64,000 bases of DNA from Progne subis subis (lineage: Eukaryota; Chordata; Aves; Passeriformes; Hirundinidae): assembly GCA_022316685.1 (NCBI GenBank), contig JAKJHU010001405.1, forward strand, positions 1 to 64,000, written 5' to 3'. Made by a program: the position numbers and the translations under genes. Within the stretch, counting starts at the first letter, position 1. Every line of letters starts with the position of its first letter. The notes below the pieces were generated by a model. That model made no database searches, was not told where the DNA came from, and worked only from the letters and a program-made list of their open reading frames with translations. This document shows, one piece after another, positions 10,334 through 20,529 of the stretch.

Positions 10334-12560
10334 GGATCTTCCTCCGGATCGGGGCTTCGGAGGCAGCTCGCTGTGAGTTTTGTTGGGAACATCCAAAAAA
10401 ATCCAACAATTCCCATTTTCCTGCTCATTTTTCCCAATTTTCCCATCCCAGCTCCTTCCTGTCCCATTTTCTCTTATCCCAGCCCAGTTTTCCCCAGTTT
10501 TTTCCCCATGTCTCCCCAGTTTCTCCCCATTTTTTTTACCCGTTCCCAACTCTTTAATCCAAGTTATCCCATCCCACTTTTCCCCGTTTTCCTCTTAGTT
10601 TTTCCTGCTTTCCCCTCATTTTCCCCATTTTTTCCCATTTTTCCCCCACTTTTTTCCTCATTTTCCCTACTCCCATCCATTTTTTCCCATTTTCCCTCAC
10701 TTTTTCCCCCCATTTTTCCCACTTTCCTCCATTTTCCGCACTCCCATCCCATTTTTCCCATTTTTTCCATTTTCCTCCCCCCTTCCAGCCCCGCTTTTCC
10801 AGCCTCTCCCCCCAGAAATTCCCATTTTCCCGGGGAATTCCCGGCTGATCCCGACTCCGGCAGCGACTTGGAGGCGTCGGCGCGGCCCCCGGAGCAAACG
10901 GCGCCGTTCCGGAGGAGCCGACAGCAGCCGGGTGATTCCCTGTTTTACTGCTTTGCCCAAAAATTCCCCGCTTCCTTTTGAATCTCCACAAATTTTCCCT
11001 GGTTTTCCCCAATTTTCCCATTTTTTCCAGTTTTTTTCCTGATTTTCCCCCTTTCTTTTTCCTTCCCCCCCCCCCCCCCATTTTTTCCTCCGTTTTGCCC
11101 CCGTTTTCCACTGTTTTTTTCCCATTTTTCCTGATTTTCCCCAATTTTTTCCCTGATTTTTCCCGGGTTTTTTTCCCCCAATTTCTCTCTAATGTCTCCC
11201 CCATTTCCCCCCTACCCCCCATTTTTTCCCTGATTTTTCCCTTTTTTTCCTCCATTTTTCCCCAATTTCCCCCGAATTTTTCCCCCGATTTTCCCCTTTC
11301 TTTTCCCTATTTTTCCCCAATTTCCCCTGATTTTCTCCCATGTTTTCCCCTGGTTTTTTCCCATTTTCCCTGTTTTCCCCATTTTCCCGCAGTTTTCCAA
11401 GCGTTCCTGTCCGTCCAGCGGAGCTCTTCCGAGCCCGGAGCACAATTCCCTTTTCCAGGCCGTGTCCTCAGGAAAAGCCACCACCGAGGTACCGCTGGAA
11501 AGAATTCCCACTTTTCCCCAAAATTCCCACTTTTTCCTCTCAATTTTCCAGTTTTTTTCTTGAAAATTCTTGGGGTTTTCTTCCAGAAATTCCCATTTTC
11601 CCCCCTAGAATTCTTGGGTTTTACCCCAGAATTCCCATTTTCCCCTGGAATTTCCCCAGATTCCTGGTTTTTTACTCCCGAGTTCCCATTTTCCCCCTGG
11701 AATTTCCCCAGAATTCCCTTTTTTCCCAGAATTCCCATTTCCCCCCTGTTTTTTACCCCTGCAAAGTTCCGCAGTTTTTTCTGTTGTTTCCCCCTGCAAT
11801 TTCCCATTTTTCCCTCTATAATTCCCTATTTTTTTCCCCAGCTATTCCATTTTATACTCCTTTTTTTCCTCTGGAATTCCCATTTTCCCCCTGGAATTCC
11901 TGGTTTTTCCTTCTGTAATTCCGTTTTTTTCGCCCCCAAAATTCCCATTTTTGCTCTGGAATTTCACCTGGAATTCCTGGTTTTTTTTCCCAGAATTCCC
12001 ATTTTCCCCCCCAGAATTCCCATTTTTTTCCTGGAACTTCCCATTTCTTCCCCCATTTTCCTCCCCGAAATTCCTGTTTTTTTCCCCTGGAATTCCCATT
12101 TCCTTTCCCCAGAAGTCCCAGGTTTTTCCTAGTTTTCCCCCGGTTTTTTCCCCGGTTCCAGGTGGTGGGTGGACGCGTGCTGGATTGGTTCCGCCGGGTT
12201 CGGGAATCGGCGTTCCTGGAGCTGCTCAACTTCACCGCCAGGGGTCAGGAAAAATGGGGAAAACGAGGGAAAACATGGGGAAAATGAGGGAAAAATGGGG
12301 AAAATGGGACAGAGCAGGAAATTCCTTGGATGCGTGTTGCTGCCAGATGCTGGGTGGGAAATAAGGAAAAATCTAGAAAAATCTGGGAAAAACAGGAGAA
12401 AATGGGAAAATCAGGAAATAAAACGGGGAAATCTGGGAAATTGGGGATTTTGGGCCACGGCCGAGGCGAATCCCGGGATTTCCAGGCGCCGTGACCCCGG
12501 AGATGTTCCAGAGCTGCACAATTCCACATCAGCCGGAGGCTGGCCGAGACCTGCCACGAG
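10334..12560 (+). CDS. STAG3-like: 5' exons of a STAG/SA cohesin-subunit gene (STAG3-like), truncated
   Basis: Exons read: 10,334-10,372 (GSSSGSGLRRQLA); an exon ending at 10,931 with DPDSGSDLEASARPPEQ (acceptor at 10,813 or near 10,865); 11,393-11,488, exactly 32 codons, with PEHNSLFQAVSSGKATTE; 12,162-12,243 with VLDWFRRVRESAFLELLNF; and 12,486-12,560 starting GAVTPEMFQS. Splice sites are canonical (CGCAG/TTTT, GAG/GTACCG, TTCCAG/GTGGTG) and phases agree. The order of a serine-rich acidic N-terminus, an LF.AV..GK segment, a helix with DW....R...FLELLNF, then VTPEMF is that of the N-terminal part of cohesin SA/STAG proteins, which bind the RAD21/REC8 kleisin. STAG3 versus STAG1/2 is a judgement from divergence. 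The last exon has two one-base losses (12,514 and about 12,525). No further exon precedes the duplicated block at 12,899, so the gene is cut after its N-terminal tenth. Confidence 0.75.
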
Positions 12561-12898
12561 GTACCGGGCTTTCCTGGGAATTTGGGGTTTTTTCCTGGAT
12601 TTTGGGGGTTTTCCTGGGAATTTCAGGCAGTTTTTCCCGGATTTTGGGGGTTTTTCTTAGATTTGGGGGATTTTCCTGGGAATTTCAGGTATTTTCCCCT
12701 GGAGTTTCAGATGTTTTTCTCTGGAATTTCAGGTGGTTTTCCCTGGACTTTCAAGCATTTTCCCTGGAATTTCGGGCATTTTCCTCTGGAATTTTGGGTG
12801 TATTTCCCTGGAATTTTTTTGCATTTCTTCTGGAATTTCATGCGTTTTCCCTGGAATTTCGGGTGCTTTCCTCTGGAATTTCGGGCGTTTCCCCTGGA
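12561..12898 (+). other. Intron remnant of the STAG-like gene
   Basis: Begins GTACCG and consists of TTTTCCCTGGAATTTCGGG units with no exon. It ends abruptly where the ACTGGG block starts. Confidence 0.7.
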
Positions 12899-13540
12899 AT
12901 CATACTGGGAGTGACTGGGACTTTCTGTAAATGACTGGAATCATACTGGGAGTGGCTACAATCATGCTGGAATTATAGTGGGACTGATGGGACCCTGACT
13001 GGTGGTTACTGGGAGCTCCCAGACCCCTGCTGGGAGCCAGCTGTGCTCACACTGGGAGAAACTGGGCTGCATGCTGGGACAACTGGGATGTACTGGCAGT
13101 GACTGGGATAAAACTGGGGGACACTGAACCATGCTGAGGTAACTGGGAGTGCCTGGCAATGACTACAAGAATGTTCAGGGCAACTGGGATATACTGGGAG
13201 TGCCTGAGACCATGCAGGTGGTGACTGGGACCACACTGGGAGCCACTGGGAATGTGCTGGGAGGAACTGGGACTACGCTGGGGGAAACTGGGGGCAAGGG
13301 TGAGTGACTGGGGCCCTGCTGGTAGAAACTAGGATTGTACTGGACTCATACTGGGATAGTACTGGGAGTGACTGGGGCTATGCTAGGAGCAACTAGGAGA
13401 AATAGGAACACACTGGATGAAAATGGGAGCAACTGGGACCATGCTGGGGGCAAATTGCATCACAATAGGGCATGACTGGGCTCATACTGGGAGTGCTGGG
13501 GAAAATGGAACCACATGGGGTGAGCAACTGGGCTCACACT
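12899..13540. repeat. ACTGGG minisatellite, array 1
   Basis: Irregular 18-24-bp units of the form ACTGGGAGTGACTGGGATCATACTGGGAGCAACTGGGACCATGCTGGG. The same family occurs at 33,537-34,715, 52,785-53,045 (reverse orientation), 56,180-57,466 and 62,085-62,860. Confidence 0.95.
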
Positions 13541-14709
13541 GGGAGCAGCCACTTCCAGCACCGGGACCCCCAACCCTTTCCCGGCCATCCCGCCCCTCCA
13601 GCCCCAGCACCCCCCGGGGTGCCGCCAATCCCAGGGGTCCCCAAATGCCAAGGGAGCCTCTGAACTCCCCTCAGCGCTGGATCTGCTGCAGGCAGGGGGG
13701 CACCAGCACTCGGCCCCACCCCACCATCACAGGGGGCACAAACGGGGCAGGGGCAGATGTGTGACATTAAGAGCCACTGGATTATTTTGTGTTGTAGCAA
13801 GCGTCTGCATGAACTCTCTAGAGAGACTCTTCTGATAAAGTAATGAGTGATTTTGTCTAAATAGTGAAACTGACTGAAAATCACAAGTTGTGTCTTTCTA
13901 TGTTGTTTAATAAGAAAGTTATAAGTTTGTAAGGGGAGAAAATACTGTTCTAAAGTGTCATTCTGTTTTAGTTTAAGTTTTCTTTTTCTCAACTTTTTTT
14001 CCCATTCTTTTAGTGTGTTAATAAAACTATTTTTGTTCACTTTTAAGCTGTAAGCCTATTTTGCTTTTTTTCTCCTAATCTCTCCCTCCCACAGAAGAAG
14101 AATAAATACTAAACCCTCACATGAATTGGTGTTTTAACCCGGTTTGCAGTAAATGAAGACCCTTACAGCTGCCCAGGCCCCTGCGCTCCAGGGGCTCTGC
14201 AGAGCTGCACACCAGGGAGGCAGCTTTGGGTACCTCAGCCCTGGGCAACCAGTGACCTTCTTGGTCTGGACGGCTGCCTCTGGGCAAATGAAGGCTGCTG
14301 GCCTTCTGCTCCTGGCCCTGGCCCAGCCGTGCAGGGCTAATCCTGGTCCTGCTCTGAAATGTGCTCAAGAGGGATTTGTTTCTTTCCAGCTTTCCAGGGC
14401 ATTGATTTGCACCACAAAATACTGAAGGACTGAGGCCTGAACAACGGGCCCTGACTGAGGCCTGAACAACGGGCCCTGAGCTAAATTTGCCCTCTAGGTG
14501 ACCCTTCCAACCAAGTGTTGGATGTATCTGCTCCTTAACCAAGTATTACTATCAACAGGATCTGTGCATTCATGCATTGGGGAAACACATCTTTACCTTT
14601 CAGCGTTAAGAAACCAGACAAGGCCACATCTGGCCTTGGTTCCTCCTGGAGCCCTGGACAGGCTCGGGGAGAAAACCAAGAGGAGAATGCAATCAGATCT
14701 CCCGCTCCA
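12899..14709. repeat. 1.8-kb segmental duplication, copy 1
   Basis: Direct duplicate of 62,193-64,000 (1,811 versus 1,808 bp), with roughly fifteen differences, mostly one-base indels in homopolymers. The block holds ACTGGG minisatellite (12,899-13,540), a C-rich segment, an AT-rich segment with AATAAA signals (13,770-14,130), and a segment with a doubled GAGGCCTGAACAACGGGCCCTGA (14,425-14,480). Sequence after 14,709 cannot be compared because copy 2 runs off the window. Confidence 0.95.
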
Positions 14710-14879
14710 GAAGTTCTGTCAGATTGCTCGTTCAGCACTGGCACAGCTGGGCTGTTCTCACAGCACAGGCAGAAGCCTCGTGGCCGGCAAAGGTGGAGGC
14801 AGTGGAGGATTTCCCAGCTCCTGGCAGTGGCTCTCCAGGGCTTTGCTGGGACAGCTTTCCCCCAGCTGATGAGGGCATC

Positions 14880-15470
14880 TGGATGAAGGAGAAAGTACAA
14901 GGGTGTCTGGTGATGGATCTTTCTGAATCACTAGAGGCAACCTTTTGTAGCAGTGATGAGGTGCATTGCTTAGCTTATCCTTTGGATTTTTCTTTGCACT
15001 TCTGCACTGTAGCAAATTACACTATTGCTTCAGCTGGTGTCTGTGCCTCTGACTCTCCCTGTTGCAGACAGGTAAAAAATGGTATAAAAGAAGGTCTTCT
15101 AAAATATGGATTAGGCCCTGCTACTTTAGCTAAGCAGCTAGCAATAGCTTGCAAGTTGCCAGTTGAAAACTGTTTTGAGAACGAGAAGTTAGTTAACACA
15201 ACAGCCTATTCTCAGGGAGAAAAACAAGTGCACCTGCATAAATATTAGCTCTGTTCCATGAGAACCCACAAAGGAAAAATGGAAACAACCCGATTCCTAG
15301 CACATACACACAAATGACCTTCTGACCAATAAATGAAGTAGTAAGAAAACTACCAGCCAAGGGGTGCTGCGCACAAAGGTCTGTGAGAACTGTCCAAGTG
15401 ATGTGAATAAAGAATTGGCTTTTCCTGCATGAAGAATATGGAGTCTCGGCTGATTTATTACAACATCTCC
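14880..15470 (+). mobile_element. Possible LTR fragment
   Basis: An ATAAATATT near 15,239, an AATAAAG near 15,406 and a downstream GGAGTCTCGGCTGATTTATTACAAC segment suggest the TATA/poly(A)/U5 part of an LTR. One frame (14,880-15,248) stays open for about 120 codons, but I recognise no domain. Boundaries are uncertain. Confidence 0.3.
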
Positions 15471-16858
15471 CCACCACCAAAACAAACACACAGCCAGTTT
15501 GGCACCAAAGCTGCCTCTCTGCCAGCCCATTGCTTGGAAAACACCCCTGATTGCCATCTCTGCAAATGCAATTCCTACTTTCCAACCACCTTTTCTGCAG
15601 CCAGGTGAGAAAAGTAGTCCCTCCCAGCTCCGGACACCTGCAGACACCAACTGCTTTCAGCAGTCACAAGCCTGAAATATCAACTTCCTTCCTTAACCAG
15701 CCCACGAGGAGCTCACACAGGGAGGCCTTTTTGTCCAAGGATACCCACGGAGGAGCTCGAGGACGGAGCAGTTTGAAACGCAACTCCTCCAGAGTTTAAA
15801 CCTCCCTTTATCAAATGGGCACGCACCAACCTGCCCCAGAGGGAAAGCAGGCAGGCAAGAGAAGCTCCTCTCCCACAATAGCAAGCTCTGTGCTGTGCTT
15901 CCTTCTGTTCCAGCTGGGGAGCGGAGGCCATAGGCTACTCCTCAGTTTGGGAAGGGACCCAGGGAAATGGCCTGATCTGGGAGAACAGCAGAGGGAAGTT
16001 CCCCAAGAGGTAGGAAAAGGTTCTCTGGAAGCAAGAGATCATGACAATATTTCTGCAGGGGAAAAAAAAAAGAAGGCATTTCAAAAAGTTTCCAGGCAGA
16101 AATTTCTGCCCCAACATGACAACCCCAAAGTCTCTGTGGTGTGTCAGGAGACATCATCTGTGTCCATCCCCCAAAGCACAATCAGCTCCCCAACAAGGCT
16201 TCAAGACTAAAGGACAAACCGTTCCCCCTCCACCTCTCCACACCAGCTCGAGGGAGTCTCTGTCCATGGCAAGATTCTCTTCTGTCAGTCTACATTGACA
16301 CGAGTTGGGCTGCAGGAGGCATTTGCATTGGACATCTCCCCCAGCTGGGGTGGAAAAAAAGCAGCAGCAATTCCAGTGGAAAGAAAAAGGCAATGCCATT
16401 TGGGAAAACACCAGCGTGAGCTCTCTACAACTGCAGGCCTTTAATCCCTTGCATAAAGCAGCATCCATCCATGGCGCAGCACAAGCGTTTTGATGACAAT
16501 GATGACAAAATTGCTGCCCTTTCCTGCTGCTGCAGGTGACTCCAAATCACAAGAAATGTGCCAGGTGTGCCAAAGACAGGCAGACACGGTGAGAAAAAAA
16601 AAAAAAACAGCTGGTGTGCTGAAAAGGTGGCCAAAAGAATGCTTTGTAATCTCCCCTTTTCATCCTTTCCTCAGCCAAGACAATGCAATGTCCTTTTCCC
16701 CCGTCACCGATGGTGACCCAGGCACAAAATGCAGCGTGGGGACAGAGTCCGGGGCCGAGCCGGGGCGCGCGCGGGGCCGAGCGCAGCGCCCCCCTCAGGC
16801 CGCACGCCGCCGGCGCAGCCGCGGCCGTTGCTCTCCGAGCGTTGTGGCCAAAGCAGCG
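15471..16858. other. Upstream flank of the HSF-like gene; no gene recognised
   Basis: Mixed-composition DNA with short frames on both strands and no family signature. From about 16,730 it becomes CpG-rich, probably the promoter/5' leader of the HSF-like gene. I could not pick a transcription start. Confidence 0.4.
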
Positions 16859-19800
16859 ATGGACGCCATGGCGGAGCTGTCGCTGCCCGCTGCGCTCAGT
16901 GCCAGCACTTTCCCCGCGAAACTCTGGACCCTGGCGAATGACCCCATGTCCTCTCCGTGCGCTGGGACAGCGAGGCCCGGGGGCTGCTTATAGACCGCTC
17001 CCTGTTTGAGCAGGAGCTGCTCAGGCCGGGTGGTGCACAGGGACCCGCCCCGAACGCTTTCAGGGCCACCCAGTTCCGCAGCTTCGTGCGCCAGCTAAAC
17101 CGCTATGGCTTCCGCAAGGTGCCGAGCCGGACTGGCGCGGCTGCACCAGGCAATGCCGGGGCCTGGATCCACTACTCCAACCCCTGGTTTCGCCGCGACC
17201 GCCCCGACCTCCTGCTCCGCATCAGGCGCCGGAGCGCGGCCAACACGCAGCGGCAGGCAGGCGGGGCCGGAGGGGCGCAGGCGCCCGCCCTGCGGCTCCC
17301 AGCAGCTCCCCGGGCCGCGGCCGCTGCCGGACGAGCGGCACGGGCGCCCTCGCTTCCAGCCGCTGCCCAGGGACCGGCCGCCGCTCGCCCGGCGCCCGCC
17401 CTGCGGCTTCCACCTGCTGCACCGCGAGCGGCCGGGGCCGGCCCGGCGGGAGGGGCCGAGCTGCTTCCAGGAGCTCTACGGGGAACGGCCACTGCCCGCC
17501 GAGCGGGAGCTGCTCCGGGTCCCGCCCTGCCATTTCCAGGGCTTCCACGGGGAGCAGCTGCTGCCGCCCTGATGGGAGGGGCCCCGCAGCCGCATGCAGG
17601 AGCTCTACAGGGAGCAGCCGCCTCCGCTCGACAGAGAGGTGCTCTGGATGCAGCCGTGCAGCTTCCAGCAGCTCCACAGGGAGCAGCAGCCCCCAGCCTC
17701 CAACCCACCAGGTAGGAGAAGAGTTCCAGCCTTGCTTTTCCAAAAGGTCATGAAAAGCGACCGTTTGAAGTATTTTCCCACGATGCTCTGTCGTTCTGAG
17801 ACAGAAATTGTCAAGCCTACTAGGGAGGGGCACCTAGAAAGTGAAAAGATTCTCTGCCTGGTTTTCCTGTGTGCTCCCTGTGATCTGTGATCCAAGGCAG
17901 CAATAGAGCTCTGCGTCCCAAAGCCACATTCTGGAGCCTGACTCCTGTGTTTGGGTTCTTGCAGCTGCACTGGGCCCTTCAGCCCCGCATGCTCCAGCTG
18001 GCAGTGCTGGCTGTGCAGCACCAACGGCCTCCAGCTCAGCGCAGAATGCACCTGCGCGAGAGGAATCTCCAGCGCTGGATCTTGGCCTGGAGATTGAGAA
18101 GATGATCCGTGAGATCAGGAACTCCCTGCCTGTAAAGGCTCCCTCTGCTCAGGTAACCCCATGGGATGGGAATGAAAGAGGCTGGGCTGAGAGCTACTGA
18201 ACATTGTTATGTAGCTGAAAAGCGAAGGTTTCTTGAGTTTCACTCTTTTCATTCTTATTTAGTTATCTAATATTCTTGATCAAGCCAGATTTCCCAAAGA
18301 AAAAGGAATGAAAACTTCTTCCCCCACAGTGAAGATGAGGGGTGTGAGCCTGTGTTGGCCACATTTGGTTGTTCCTTTTCCTTGGGAAGAATGCCTGGTG
18401 CAGGGGCAGTTGTGGTGATGCTTTGTAGGTTCTACCAGGCTTTGTTTGGTGGGAAAGAAGAGCAGAGTGTTTGGACAATTGCCACTGAAGGCCAAGTGTC
18501 CCGTGCAGGGAGCGGCACGCGAGAGGTGTCTCTGTTGCAGCAGCAGCTGTGGGCTCTGCCTCTTTTGGGTTGTTAGGCCAAGGCAGAGCAAGGGCCGGGC
18601 TGCAGCTGCAGCTGCTGCGGCTGTGTGAGCCCTGCCGTGCGTGTGGGCGCTGCCAGAGCCCTGTGTGGGGATGGGCTGGAGCTGCAGCTCCCTTGTCCTT
18701 TTGTTGGACAGATTCAGTCTTTGGATTAGCAATCTCCTTTCTCTTAACTCTTGCCTCTTCCCAGACGTGCCTGGAGAGTGAGTGTTGGCACAGGCCTTTT
18801 TGCAGATTATTATCCATGTTGGCCAAAGAATGTCTCTCTTGCTCGTGATGTGCAGAACCATTGCCTACAGTACATTTGTGACTGAGGAAGGGCAGACTCA
18901 GGGTGGGGAGTGGGATTTTCTGGATTCAGCAATATCTTATTCTCAAGTGGAATGTCTTTTGTAAACTCACACACAGCAGTTTTCCAAAGCATTTTATTCC
19001 ATAATAAAAGGAAGCCTTACAGGCAATGAACCATCTTTAGAATCTTTAGGATTCTGATGGAAGGGCTGTTGCAGAAGAGATGAATATTCTGCAGCTGGTC
19101 ATAGTGAGAATATCTTTCTGTCCAAAGGTAATTTGCAGGTGCTTAATCTTGGCAATTTATTTCCTCAGTGGAATAGAAACACTACTTGGTTGTCTGACTT
19201 TTCATGTCTTTCGGGTTGGTTTTCTTTTCTACACTCCAAATTTATCCATTTTTGGCACTGGAGAATTTGTTCCTGGAAACACCCATGGTCCATAACAGTT
19301 TGTCTGGGTCATACCTATGGGGCAGCAGCGGAGGGCTCCAAAAAGCAGCACCTTGTGATGGACTGTGTGAGCAGCTGGGTGGGTGGGGGTGGTGAGACTC
19401 CCAGCCAGAAATGTGTGCTCTGCGTGTGGGTTTGCAGCACACGGCCCTGGGCAGGGCTGGCAGCGAGCTCTGCCCTTGCTGACAGCCACGCTGGCAACAA
19501 GGAGAGCCCCTGGCTTTCTGCTGGCTGATTTCTTCCAGCTCGTGGGATAAGGCAGGGTCAGAGCGTGAGGCCACGTCCCCTCACTTGGTGTCTTCTGCTT
19601 TTCTACATTTGTGTTTTGCCTCAGAGGTCATTTTGTAAGAGCTTCAGTTTCACCTTGGCCACCCAAATGCTGCGTTTAAAATGCTTGTGATGTGAACTGT
19701 GTGGGCAGTGTTCCCCTCGTGTTACACGGCCTTTGGGAGTGGAGAAGAACAGTGACTGTATCCCTGCTGTGATTCCAAGGAAATCCTGAGTGATCTTTGG

Positions 19801-19950
19801 CTTCCTTTCTTTCTGTTTCTCTTTCAAGGGGAATATTAATGTTGCCCCTGAGTCTCCAGGAGAGGACCCCATGAACAGGGCTGCAGCAGAGGAAGTTTCA
19901 TCTGGCACCGAGAGCTGCGGGAACAGTTCCCCAGGAGCCCGAGGAGCCTG
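16859..19950 (+). pseudogene. HSF5-like: HSF5-like heat-shock-factor-family gene, frame-disrupted
   Basis: Exon 1 (16,859-17,711) encodes an HSF-type DNA-binding domain: FPAKLWTLAND, then VRWDSEARGLLIDRSLFEQE, the recognition-helix region FRSFVRQLNRYGFRKV, and HYSNPWFRRDRPDLLLRI. The tryptophan-rich start and the LLID.SLFE.ELL string resemble HSF5 more than HSF1-4. After the domain come imperfect 20-residue repeats (CGFHLLHRERP, CFQELYGERPLPAERE, CHFQGFHGEQLLPP, CSFQQLHREQQPP). Exon 2 (17,965-18,152) contains DLGLEIEKMIREIRNSLP; exon 3 (19,829-19,950) contains VAPESPGEDPMNRAAAEE; phases match across the GTAGGA and GTAACC donors. Breaks: one base lost in the C run near 16,943, a compensating shift after about 17,250, and an in-frame TGA at 17,570. 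If the indels are consensus errors, the TGA alone would truncate the product. HSF proteins trimerise on heat-shock elements; HSF5 is testis-expressed in mammals. Confidence 0.7.
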
Positions 19951-20529
19951 GTAAGGAGAGAGCCCACGTTGGTTTGGAGAGGTGTGAGACGGCTGCTCTG
20001 AGCCTGCCTGGGACAGGAAGGGAGATGAGAAGAGCTGAGTTCTTGTCTGCAGGGCTGCTGCTTCCTGGTGCCTTTAGTTCCAATCCTGCAGTGGCACAAG
20101 CTCCCCGAGCCCTGCCCTCCACGCTTCTCCAGAGGCTCTGACACTGAGTCCTCTGCTGTGGCAAGAGAGCCGGGACTAAACCTGACCTTGTGGGAGTTGT
20201 GTCACCAACCCGTGTGTCCCAGTTTGGTCTGTAACTCAGCTCACAGCACCCTTCAGCTGCAGCCATTTCAGCGAGGACTGAGGGCTCTCTGTCAGCACAG
20301 AGAAAGAACAAGGCCTGGGCTTCTGTGGGGGAGCTGGGACTGTCTGTGTTTCAAGCTCTCGTGGGTGCCATTTGCACTGCGAGTGCTGAGACTTTATCAA
20401 GGTACTTCCGTGCTTTACACAGTTTTGGAAACTTGGAAGGATCCCTGTTCTCTAAAGAGCAGGCTTCAAATTCCCAAGGGAAATGTGCACAAGGGCCAAT
20501 ATTGACTCAGGGTTCTCTTTTCTTCCCAG

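Noticed and set aside
12899..13540. Telomeric or G-quadruplex repeat from the GGG runs
   Set aside because: Units are 18-24 bp ACTGGG minisatellite, not TTAGGG; G runs are mostly only three long and irregularly spaced.
16957..17715. 252-codon HSF frame open to the exon end
   Set aside because: Its first part is the real HSF domain, but its Ala/Pro-rich tail is out of phase with exon 2; the repeat-bearing frame joins exon 2 and exon 3 correctly.
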